Origin: Panulirus ornatus
Lineage: Eukaryota > Arthropoda > Malacostraca > Decapoda > Palinuridae
Direction: 5' to 3'
Assembly: GCF_036320965.1 (NCBI RefSeq)
Contig: NC_092235.1
Coordinates: 11,980,239 to 12,044,238 of the forward strand
Length of the DNA: 64,000 nucleotides
Made by a program: the position numbers and the translations under genes
The notes under the pieces: model-generated
Seen by the model: only the letters and a program-made list of their open reading frames with translations
Told to the model about the DNA's origin: nothing
Databases searched by the model: none
Shown here: one piece after another, positions 24,341 to 37,372 of the stretch
Position numbering within the stretch: the stretch's first letter is position 1
Layout of the letters: every line of letters begins with the position of its first letter

Positions 24341-25374
24341 GTGAATGCAAGAGTTTTGGAAAGAGGGGCAAGTATGAAGTCTGTTGGGGATGAGAGAGCT
24401 TGGGAAGTGAGTCAGTTGTTGTTCGCTGATGATACAGCGCTGGTGGCTGATTCATGTGAGAAACTGCAGAAGCTGGTGACTGAGTTTGGTAAAGTGTGTG
24501 AAAGAAGAAAGTTAAGAGTAAATGTAAATAAGAGCAAGGTTATTAGGTACAGTAGGGTTGAGGGTCAAGTCAATTGGGAGGTACGTTTGAATGGAGAAAA
24601 ACTGGAGGAAGTAAAGTGTTTTAGATATCTGGGAGTGGATCTGGCAGCGGATGGAACCATGGAAGCGGAAGTGGATCACAGGGTGGGGGAGGGGGCGAAA
24701 ATTCTGGGAGCCTTGAAGAATGTGTGGAAGTCGAGAACATTATCTCGGAAAGCAAAAATGGGTATGTTTGAAGGAATAGTGGTTCCAACAATGTTGTATG
24801 GTTGCGAGGCGTGGGCTATGGATAGAGTTGTGCTCAGGAGGATGGATGTGCTGGAAATGAGATGTTTGAGGGCAATATGTGGTGTGAGGTGGTTTGATCG
24901 AGTAAGTGACGTAAGGGTAAGAGAGATGTGTGGAAATAAATAGAGCATGGTTGAGAGAGCAGAAGAGGGTGTTTTGAAATGGTCTGGGCACATGGAGAGA
25001 ATGAGTGAGGAAATATTGACCAAGAGGATATATGTGTCGGAGGTGGAGGGAACGAGAAGTGGGAGACCAAATTGGAGGTGGAAAGATGGAGTGAAAAAGA
25101 TTTTGTGTGATCGGGGCCTGAACATGCAGGAGGGTGAAAGGCGGGCAAGGAATAGAGTGAATTGGATCGATGTGGTATACCGGGGTTGACGTGCTGTCAG
25201 TGGATTGAATCAGGGCATGTGAAGCGTCTGGGGTAAACCATGGAAAGCTGTGTAGGTATGTATATTTGCGTGTGTGGACGTATGTATATACATGTGTATG
25301 GGGGTGGGTTGGGCCATTTCTTTCGTCTGTTTCCTTGCCCTACCTCGCAAACGCGGGAGACAGCGACAAAGCAA

Positions 25375-25391
<17 letters not shown>
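24341..25391 (+). mobile_element. 5'-truncated RTE-like LINE
   Basis: Starts just before the FADD motif (GTGAATGCAAGAGTTTTGG). The frame is open to 24943, where AAA became TAG, then continues to the ORF end near 25189. The short-type 3' UTR, hairpin and A-tract (25373-25391) follow. Confidence 0.88.

Positions 25392-25459
<68 letters not shown>
25392..25459. repeat. (TA)n, 68 bp
   Basis: Between a LINE A-tract and a stub of the family 5' leader. Confidence 0.97.
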
Positions 25460-25461
<2 letters not shown>

Positions 25462-25510
25462 TCCCTAGGGATAGGGGATTAAGAATAATTCCCACGTATT
25501 CCCACGTATT
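25460..25510 (+). mobile_element. Stub of the family 5' leader
   Basis: ATCCCTAGGGATAGGGG and a doubled CCCACGTATT. It ends where LINE coding sequence (AGGGTGTTTTGGTCG) begins, skipping the whole endonuclease region. This could be a template-switch product or an internal deletion. Confidence 0.75.
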
Positions 25511-27490
<1,980 letters not shown>

Positions 27491-27494
<4 letters not shown>

Positions 27495-27559
27495 CCAGTC
27501 CTCTGTTCTTAACGCTACCTCGCTAATGCGGGAAATGGCGAATAGTTTGAAAGAAAAAG

Positions 27560-27563
<4 letters not shown>
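27491..27563 (+). mobile_element. Short RTE derivative fragment
   Basis: AGGCCCAGTCCTCTGTTC, hairpin CGCTACCTCGCTAATGCGGGAAA and the GAAAGAAAAAGAAAA tail. Only the last 75 bp of the element are present. Confidence 0.8.

Positions 27564-27650
<87 letters not shown>
27564..27650. repeat. (TA)n, 87 bp
   Basis: Pure TA between two plus-strand short derivatives. Confidence 0.97.
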
Positions 27651-27652
<2 letters not shown>

Positions 27653-27904
27653 TCCCTGGGGATAGGGGAGAAAGAATACTCCCCACGTATTCCCTGCGTG
27701 TTGTAGAAGGCGACTAAAAGGGGAGGGAGCGGGGGGCTGGAAATCCTCCCCTCTATTTTTTTTTTTTCTTTTTTTTTTTTTCCAAAAGAAGGAACAGAGA
27801 AGGGGGCCAGGTGAGGATATTCCCTCAAAGGCCCAGTTCTCTGTTCTTAACGCTACCTCGCTAACGCGGGAAATGGCGAATAGTTTGAAAGAAGAAGAAA
27901 AGAA
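27651..27904 (+). mobile_element. Short non-autonomous RTE derivative, best complete copy
   Basis: Useful type copy. Leader 27653-27752 holds three possible stems: GAATAC/GTATTC (27674-27679 with 27687-27692), GTTG/CGAC (27700-27703 with 27711-27714) and AGGGGAGG/CCTCCCCT (27719-27726 with 27745-27752). A T-rich spacer and a body resembling the first LINE codons follow, then the 3' hairpin at 27844-27872 and the tail GAATAGTTTGAAAGAAG. No A/B boxes of a tRNA-derived SINE were recognised. Confidence 0.85.
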
Positions 27905-27909
27905 TATAT

Positions 27910-27985
<76 letters not shown>
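27905..27985. repeat. (TA)n, about 80 bp
   Basis: Right edge of the LINE nest. Gypsy gag codons resume immediately after it on the - strand. Confidence 0.97.
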
Positions 27986-27988
<3 letters not shown>

Positions 27989-28247
27989 TTCTTCTCCACC
28001 CCAGTTTAGCATTAAGGTAATTATCACCTCATCCCTATTGTCATCTTTCTCAGAACTCAGTAGATATATCTTAAACTCTAGGTGGAATCTTCTCCAGTTC
28101 TTTGCTGTATTGCCTGATAATATCAGAGTTCACGATGTCGACCTTGGACGCTCATCCTGAACGTTGTAGGTGACCACAAAAATGGCACCTCAGTTCTTCC
28201 CTCCCACACAAGTGGTTTATCTTTATAGCCAGAAGCAAGTGAGACAA
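27986..28247 (-). pseudogene. Ty3/gypsy leader and gag, upstream half
   Basis: Read downward from 28247. After the primer-binding site comes a leader, then NTAKNWRRFHLEFKIYLL and RDEVITLMLNWGGEEL, the N-terminal gag pattern of Ty3/gypsy elements (N-W-x-x-F ... GEEAL-like). It breaks at a (TA)n tract. The next gag codons ([10 protein letters not shown]) are at 9000, so about 19 kb separate the two halves. Confidence 0.75.
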
Positions 28248-28264
28248 CCCCACATGTGACACCA
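28248..28264 (-). other. Primer-binding site of the gypsy element
   Basis: The - strand reads TGGTGTCACATGTGGGG directly after the 5' LTR end. It starts TGG, as expected for pairing with the CCA end of a tRNA, and resembles the TGGTGTCAgaagTGGG type of many gypsy elements. Confidence 0.7.
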
Positions 28265-28511
28265 TGTAATATGTGCCAAGTCAATGTGGCTGTAAGGTGA
28301 AGAAGTCAGAGGGAATGAAACAGCGTCTCCATAAATGGCGCCAAGCTATCGTTATTGTTTCAACAATACAGAATCGCACCTTAATCCCGTGCATCATGAC
28401 AAGTCCTTATAAAATTAATATGATATAAATGCCGAATACAAAACAACAAATGATACAATGTCATATGATGAAAATATATCTTCTATACAAACTGAAGTAA
28501 TTATCATTACA
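28265..28511 (-). repeat. Ty3/gypsy 5' LTR
   Basis: 247 bp. On the - strand it starts TGTAATGATAATTAC and ends CATATTACA, so it has TG...CA ends in a short inverted TGTAAT/ATTACA. It is collinear with 3592-3770 and about 60 bp longer. The outer end abuts minisatellite B with no spacer. Confidence 0.85.
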
Positions 28512-31500
28512 GTGAGTGTGTTACCATTGATGAGCGGTTGTATCCATACAGTGAGTGTGTTACCATTGATGAGTGATTGTATCCATACAGTGAGTGTGTT
28601 ACCATTGATGAGCGGTTGTATCCATACAGTGAGTGTGTTACCATTGATGAGTGATTGTATCCATACAGTGAGTGTGTTACCATTGATGAGTGATTGTATC
28701 CATACAGTGAGTGTGTTACCATTGATGAGCGGTTGTATCCATACAGTGAGTGTGTTACCATTGATGAGCGGTTGTATCCATACAGTGAGTGTGTTACCAT
28801 TGATGAGTGATTGTATCCATACAGTGAGTGTGTTACCATTGATGAGCGGTTGTATCCATACAGTGAGTGTGTTACCATTGATGAGCGGTTGTATCCATAC
28901 AGTGAGTGTGTTACCATTGATGAGTGATTGTATCCATACAGTGAGTGTGTTACCATTGATGAGTGATTGTATCCATACAGTGAGTGTGTTACCATTGATG
29001 AGCGGTTGTATCCATACAGTGAGTGTGTCACCACTTATGAGTGATTGTATCCATACAGTGAGTGTGTTACCATTGATGAGCGGTTGTATCCATACAGTGA
29101 GTGTGTTACCATTGATGAGTGATTGTATCCATACAGTGAGTGTGTTACCATTGATGAGCGGTTGTATCCATACAGTGAGTGTGTTACCATTGATGAGTGA
29201 TTGTATCCATACAGTGAGTGTGTTACCATTGATGAACGGTTGTATCCATACAGTGAGCGTGTTACCATTGATGAGCGGTTGTATCCATGCAGTGAGTGTG
29301 TTACCACTGATGAGCGGTTGTATCCATACAGTGAGCGTGTTACCATTGATGAGCGGTTGTATCCATGCAGTGAGTGTGTTACCACTGATGAGCGGTTGTA
29401 TCCATACAGTGAGTGTGTTACCATTGATGAGTGATTGTATCCATACAGTGAGTGTGTTACCACTGATGAGTGATTGTATCCATACAGTGAGTGTGTTACC
29501 ATTGATGAGCGTTTGTATCCATACAGTGAGTGTGTTGCCATTGATGAGTGATTGTATCCATACAGTGAGTGTGTTACCATTGATGAGTGATTGTATCCAT
29601 ACAGTGAGCGTGTTACCATTGATGAGTGATTGTATCCATACAGTGAGTGTGTTACCATTGATGAGCGGTTGTATCCATACAGTGAGCGTGTTACCATTGA
29701 TGAGCGGTTGTATCCATACAGTGAGTGTGTTACCATTGATGAGCGACTGTATCCATACAGTGAGCGTGTTACCACTGATGAGTGATTGTATCCATAAAGT
29801 GAGTGTGTTACCATTGATGAACGGTTGTATCCATACAGTGAGTGTGTTACCATTGATGAACGGTTGTATCCATACAGTGAGCGTGTTACCACTGATGAGC
29901 GGTTGTATCCATACAGTGAGTGTGTTACCATTGATGAACGATTGTATCCATACAGTGAGCGTGTTACCATGAGCAGTTGTATCCATACAGTGAGTGTTTT
30001 TCCATTAATGAGAGGTTGTATCCATAAAGTGAGTGTGTTAGAATTGATGAGCGGTTGTATCCATACAGGGAGCGTGTTACCATCGATGAGTGATTGTATC
30101 CATACAGTGATTGTGTTACCATTGATGAGCGTTTGTATCCATACAGTGAATGTTACCAATGATGAGTAATTGTATCCATACAGCGAGTGTGTTACCATTG
30201 ATGAGCGTTTGTATCCATACAGTGAATGTTACCATTGATGAGTGATTGTATCCATACAGTGAGTGTGTTAGAATTGATGAGCGGATGTATCCATACAGTG
30301 AGCTTGTTACCACTGATGAGCGGTTGTATCCATACAGTGATTGTGTTACCGTTGATGAGCGACTGTATCCATACAGTGAGCGTGTTGCCATGAGCGGTTG
30401 TATCCATACATTGATTGTGTTACCATTGATGAGCGATTGTATCCATACGGTGAGCGTGTTACCATTGATGAGCGATTGTATCCGTAAAATGATTGTGTTA
30501 CCATTGATGAGCGTTTGTATCCACACAGTGTGTTACCACTGATGAGCGTTTGTATCCATACAGTAAATGTTACCATTGATGAGTGATTGTATCCATACAG
30601 TGAGTGTGTTACCATTGATGCGCGTTTGCATCCATACAGTGAATGTTACCATTAATGAGTGATTGCATCCATACAGTGACTGTGTAACCACTGATGAGCG
30701 TTTGTACCTATACAGTGTGTTACCGTTGATGAGCGGTTGTATCCATACAGAGATTGTTTTACCATTGATGAGCGATTGTATCCATACAGTGAGCGTGTTA
30801 CCATTGATGAGCGATTGTATCCGTACAGTGAATGTGCTACCATTGATGAGCGGTTGTATCCATACAGTGTGCTACAATTGATGAGCGGTAGTAATCATAC
30901 AGTAAGTGTGTTACCACTGATGAGCGGTTGTATCTATACAGTGAGTGTGTTACCACTGATGAGTGATTGTATCCATACAGTGATTGTGTTACCACTGATG
31001 AGTGATTGTATCCATACAGTGATTGTGTTACCATTGATGAGCAGTTGTATCAATACAGAGACTATGTTACTAATGATGAGCGATTGTATCCATACAGTTT
31101 GTTACCAGTGATGAGCGGTTGTATCCATACAGTGAGCGTGTTACCATTGATGAGTGATTGTATCCATACAGTGAGTGTGTTACCACTGATGAGAGGTTGT
31201 ATCCATACAGTGAGTATTTCTCCATTGATGAGCGGTTGTATCCATACAGTGATTGTGTTAGAACTGATGAGCGGTTGTATCCATACACAGAGTGCGTTAC
31301 CATTGATGAGTGATTGTATCCATACAGTGATTGTGTTACCATTGATGGGCAGTTGTATCAATACAGAGAGTATGTTACTAGTGATGAGCGATTGTATCCA
31401 TACAGTTTGTTACCAGTGATGAGCGGTTGTATCCATACAGTGAGCGTGTTACCATTGATGAGTGATTGTATCCATACAATGAGTGTGTTACCACTGATGA

Positions 31501-34500
31501 GAGGTTGTATCCATACAGTGAGTGTGTTACCATTGATAAGCGGTTGTATCCATACAGTGAGTGTTTTACCATTGATGAGCAGTTGTATCCATAAAGTGAG
31601 TGTGTTACATTGATGAGTGGTTGTATCCATACAGTGAGTGTGTTACCACTGATGAGCCATTGTAATCATACAGTGAGCGTGTTACCATTGATGAGCGGTT
31701 GTATCCATACAGTGAGCGTATTACCATTGATGAGCAGTTGTATCCATACAGTGAGTGTGTTACTAATGATGAGTGATTGTATCCATACAGTGAGTGTGTT
31801 ACCATTGATGAGAGGTTGTAATCATACAGCGAGCGTGTTCCCAATGATGGGCGGTTGTATCCATACAGTGAGCGTGTTACCAGTGATGAGCGGTTGTATC
31901 CATACAGTGAGTGTGTTACCATTGATGAGCGGTTGTATCCACAGAGTGAGTGTGTTACCACTGATGAGCGATTGTATCCACACAGTGAGTCTGTTATCGC
32001 TGATGAGTGAATGTATCCATACAGTGAGTGTGTTACCACTGATGAGCGGTTGTATCCATACGGTGAGTGTGCTACCATTGATGAGCGATTGTATCTATAC
32101 AGTGAGTGTGTTACCATTGATGAGTGATTGTATCCATACAGTGAGTGTGTTACCAGTGATGAGCGGTTGTAATCATACTGTGAGTGTGTTACCATCGATG
32201 AGCAGTTGTATCCATACAGTGAGTGTGTTATCATTGATGAGCAGTTGTATCCATACGGTGAGTGTGTTACCACTGATGCGCGGTTGTAGTCATACAGTGA
32301 GCGTGTTACCATTGATGAGCTGTTGTATCCATACAGTGAGTGTGTTACCATTGACGTGCGGTCGTATCCATACAGTGAGTGTGTTATCAATGATGAGTGA
32401 TTGTATCCATACGATGAGTGTGTTACCATTGATGAGTGGTTGTATCGATACAGTGAGTATGTTACCATTGATGAACGGTTGTATCCATACAGTGAATGTG
32501 TTACCATTGATGAGTGATTGTATCCATACAGTGAGTGTGTTACCATTGACGAGCGGTTGTATCCATACAGTGAGTGTGTTACCATTGATGAGTGATTGTA
32601 TCCATACAGTGATTGTGTTAGAACTGATGAGCGGTTGTATCCATACACAGAGTGCGTTACCACTGATGAGTGATTGTATCCAGACAGTGATTGTGTTACC
32701 ATTGATGAGCAGTTGTATCAATACAGAGGGTATGTTACTAATGATGAGCGATTGTATCCATACAGTTTGTTACCAGTGATGAGCGGTTGTATCCATACAG
32801 TGAGTGTGTTACTAATGATGAGTGATTGTATCCATACAGTGAGTATGTTACCATTGATGAGAGGTTGTAATCATACAGTGAGCGTGTTACCAATGATCAG
32901 TGATTGTATCCATACAGGGAGTGTGTTACTAATGATGAGCGATTGTATCCATACAGTGTGTTACCATTGATAAGCGGCTGTATCCATAAAGTGAGCGTGT
33001 TACCATTGATGAGTGATTGTATCCATACAGTGTGTTACCATTGATGAGCGGTTGTATCCATACAGTGAGCGTGTTACCACTGATGAGTGATTGTATCCAT
33101 ACAGTGAGTGTGTTACCATTGATGAGCGGTTGTATCCATACAGTGAGTGTGTTACCATTGATGAGTGATTGTATCCATACAGTGAGTGTGTTACTAATGA
33201 TGAGCGATTGTATCCATACAGTGTGTTACCACTGATGAGCGGTTGTATCCATAAAGTGAGCGTGTTACCATTGATGAGTGATTGTATCCATACAGTGTGT
33301 TACCATTGATGAGCGGTTGTATCCATAGTGAGTGTGTTACCATTGATGAGTGATTGTATCCATACAGTGAGTGTGTTACCATTGATGAGTGGTTGTATCC
33401 ATACAGTGAGTGTGTTACCAGTGATGAGCGATTGTGTCCATACAGTGAGTGTGTTATCACTGATGAGTGTTTGTATCCATACAGTGTGTTACTAATGATG
33501 AGCGATTGTATCCATACAGAGTGTTACCATTGATGAGTGATTGTATCCATACAGTGAGTGTGTTACTAATAATGAGCGATTGTATCCATACAGTGTGTTA
33601 CCATTCATGAGCGGTTGTATCCATAAAGTGAGCGTGTTACCATTGATGAGCGATTGTATCCATACAGTAAGCGTGTTTCCATTGATGAGCGGTTGTATCC
33701 ATACAGTCAGTGCTTTTTCCATAGATAAGCGATTGTATCCACACAGTGTGTTACCACTGATGAGCGGTTGTATCCATACAGTGAGGGTGTTGCCATTGAT
33801 GAGCGGTTGTATCCATACAGTGAGTGTGTTACCATTGATGAGTGGTTGTACCCATACAGTGAGTGTATTACCATTGATGAGCGATTGTATCGATACAGTG
33901 AGTATGTTACCATTGATGAACGGTTGTATCCATACAGTGAATGTGTTACCATTGATGAGTGATTGTATCCATACAGTGAGTGTGTTACCATTGATGAGCG
34001 ATTGTATCCATACAGTTAGCGTGTTACCATTGATGAGTGATTGTATCCATACAGTGATTGCGCCACCAATGATGAGCTGTTGCATCCATACAGTGACTGT
34101 GTTACCATTGATGAGCGGTTGTATCCATACAGTGAGCTTGTTGCCATTGATGAGCGGTTGTATTCATACAGTGAGTGTGTTACCATTGATGAGCGATTGT
34201 GTCCATACAGTGAGTATGTTATCATTGATGAGTGTTTGTATCCATACAGTGAGTGTGTTACTAATGATGAGCGATTGTATCCATACAGTGTGTTACCATT
34301 CATGAGCGGTTGTATCCATAAAGAGAGCGTGTTACCATTGATGAGCGATTGTATCCATACAGTAAGCGTGTTTCCATTGATCAGCGGTTGTATCCATACA
34401 GTGAGTGTTTTTTCCATAGATAAGCGATTGTATCCACACAGTGTGTTACCACTGATGAGCGGTTGTATCCATACAGTGAGGGTGTTGCCATTGATGAGCG

Positions 34501-35088
34501 GTTGTATCCATACAGTGAGTGTGTTACCATTGATGAGTGGTTGTACCCATACAGTGAGTGTATTACCATAGATGAGCGATTGTATCGATACAGTGAGTAT
34601 GTCACCATTGATGAACGGTTGTATCCATACAGTGAATGTGTTACCATTGATGAGTGATTGTATCCATACAGTGAGTGTGTTACCATTGATGAGCGATTGT
34701 ATCCATACAGTTAGCGTGTTACCATTGATGAGTGATTGTATCCATACAGTGATTGCGCCACCAATGATGAGCGGTTGTATCCATACAGTGATTGTGTTAC
34801 CATTGATGAGCGGTTGTATCCATACAGTGAGCTTGTTACCATTGATGAGCGGTTGTATCCATACAGTGAGTGTGTTACCAATGATGAGTGATTGTATTCA
34901 TACAGTGAGTGTGTTACCAATGATGAGTGATTGTATTCATACAGTGAGTGTTACCATTGATGCGTAGCGATTGTATCCATACACTCAGTGTTTTACCATT
35001 GACGAGCGATTGTATCCATACAATGAGAGTGTTACAATTGATGACCGGTTTTAATCATACAGTAAGTGTGCTACAATTGATGAGTGGT

Positions 35089-35090
<2 letters not shown>

Positions 35091-35184
<94 letters not shown>
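35091..35184. repeat. (TA)n expansion inside minisatellite B, copy 1
   Basis: About 94 bp of TA following GAGTGGTTG within an array unit. The same unit at 39705-39715 has only about 11 bp of TA, so the tract expanded in place. Confidence 0.95.
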
Positions 35185-35187
<3 letters not shown>

Positions 35188-37283
35188 AGCGTGTTGCCAT
35201 TGATGAGCGGTTGTATTCATACAGTGAGTGTTACTATTGATGCGCAGCGATTGTATCCATACAGTGAGTGTGTTACCATTGATGAGCAGTTGTATCAATA
35301 CAGAGAGTATGTTTCTAATGATGAGCGATTGTATCCATACAGTTTGTTACCAGTGATGAGCGGTTGTATCCATACAGTGAGTGTGTTACTAATGATGAGC
35401 GATTGTATCCATACAGTGTGTTACCACTGATGAGCGGTTGTATCCATAAAGTGAGCGTGTTACCATTGATGAGTGATTGTATCCATACAGTGTGTTACCA
35501 TTGATGAGCGGTTGTATCCATAGTGAGTGTGTTACCATTGATGAGTGATTGTATCCATACAGTGAGTGTGTTACCATTGATGAGTGGTTGTATCCATACA
35601 GTGAGTGTGTTACCAGTGATGAGCGATTGTGTCCATACAGTGAGTGTGTTATCACTGATGAGTGTTTGTATCCATACAGTGTGTTACTAATGATGAGCGA
35701 TTGTATCCATACAGAGTGTTACCATTGATGAGTGATTGTATCCATACAGTGAGTGTGTTACTAATAATGAGCGATTGTATCCATACAGTGTGTTACCATT
35801 CATGAGCGGTTGTATCCATAAAGTGAGCGTGTTACCATTGATGAGCGATTGTATCCATACAGTAAGCGTGTTTCCATTGATGAGCGGTTGTATCCATACA
35901 GTCAGTGCTTTTTCCATAGATAAGCGATTGTATCCACACAGTGTGTTACCACTGATGAGCGGTTGTATCCATACAGTGAGGGTGTTGCCATTGATGAGCG
36001 GTTGTATCCATACAGTGAGTGTGTTACCATTGATGAGTGGTTGTACCCATACAGTGAGTGTATTACCATTGATGAGCGATTGTATCGATACAGTGAGTAT
36101 GTTACCATTGATGAACGGTTGTATCCATACAGTGAATGTGTTACCATTGATGAGTGATTGTATCCATACAGTGAGTGTGTTACCATTGATGAGCGATTGT
36201 ATCCATACAGTTAGCGTGTTACCATTGATGAGTGATTGTATCCATACAGTGATTGCGCCACCAATGATGAGCTGTTGCATCCATACAGTGACTGTGTTAC
36301 CATTGATGAGCGGTTGTATCCATACAGTGAGCTTGTTGCCATTGATGAGCGGTTGTATTCATACAGTGAGTGTGTTACCATTGATGAGCGATTGTGTCCA
36401 TACAGTGAGTATGTTATCATTGATGAGTGTTTGTATCCATACAGTGAGTGTGTTACTAATGATGAGCGATTGTATCCATACAGTGTGTTACCATTCATGA
36501 GCGGTTGTATCCATAAAGAGAGCGTGTTACCATTGATGAGCGATTGTATCCATACAGTAAGCGTGTTTCCATTGATCAGCGGTTGTATCCATACAGTGAG
36601 TGTTTTTTCCATAGATAAGCGATTGTATCCACACAGTGTGTTACCACTGATGAGCGGTTGTATCCATACAGTGAGGGTGTTGCCATTGATGAGCGGTTGT
36701 ATCCATACAGTGAGTGTGTTACCATTGATGAGTGGTTGTACCCATACAGTGAGTGTATTACCATAGATGAGCGATTGTATCGATACAGTGAGTATGTCAC
36801 CATTGATGAACGGTTGTATCCATACAGTGAATGTGTTACCATTGATGAGTGATTGTATCCATACAGTGAGTGTGTTACCATTGATGAGCGATTGTATCCA
36901 TACAGTTAGCGTGTTACCATTGATGAGTGATTGTATCCATACAGTGATTGCGCCACCAATGATGAGCGGTTGTATCCATACAGTGATTGTGTTACCATTG
37001 ATGAGCGGTTGTATCCATACAGTGAGCTTGTTGCCATTGATGAGCGGTTGTATCCATACAGTGAGTGTGTTACCAATGATGAGTGATTGTATTCATACAG
37101 TGAGTGTGTTACCAATGATGAGTGATTGTATTCATACAGTGAGTGTTACCATTGATGCGTAGCGATTGTATCCATACACTCAGTGTTTTACCATTGACGA
37201 GCGATTGTATCCATACAATGAGAGTGTTACAATTGATGACCGGTTTTAATCATACAGTAAGTGTGCTACAATTGATGAGTGGT

Positions 37284-37285
<2 letters not shown>

Positions 37286-37370
<85 letters not shown>
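37286..37370. repeat. (TA)n expansion inside minisatellite B, copy 2
   Basis: About 85 bp of TA at the position corresponding to 35091 in the 2.2-kb duplicate. It is 10 bp shorter than copy 1. Confidence 0.95.

Positions 37371-37372
<2 letters not shown>

Noticed and set aside
27651..27904. tRNA-derived SINE
   Set aside because: No convincing A or B box. The 5' half follows the LINE leader instead.
29300..31500. Hammerhead ribozyme core in minisatellite B units reading CTGATGAGCGG
   Set aside because: The CTGATGAG word is present in some units, but no GAAA strand follows a stem II, and most units read TTGATGAG. It is coincidental to the TIDE codons.
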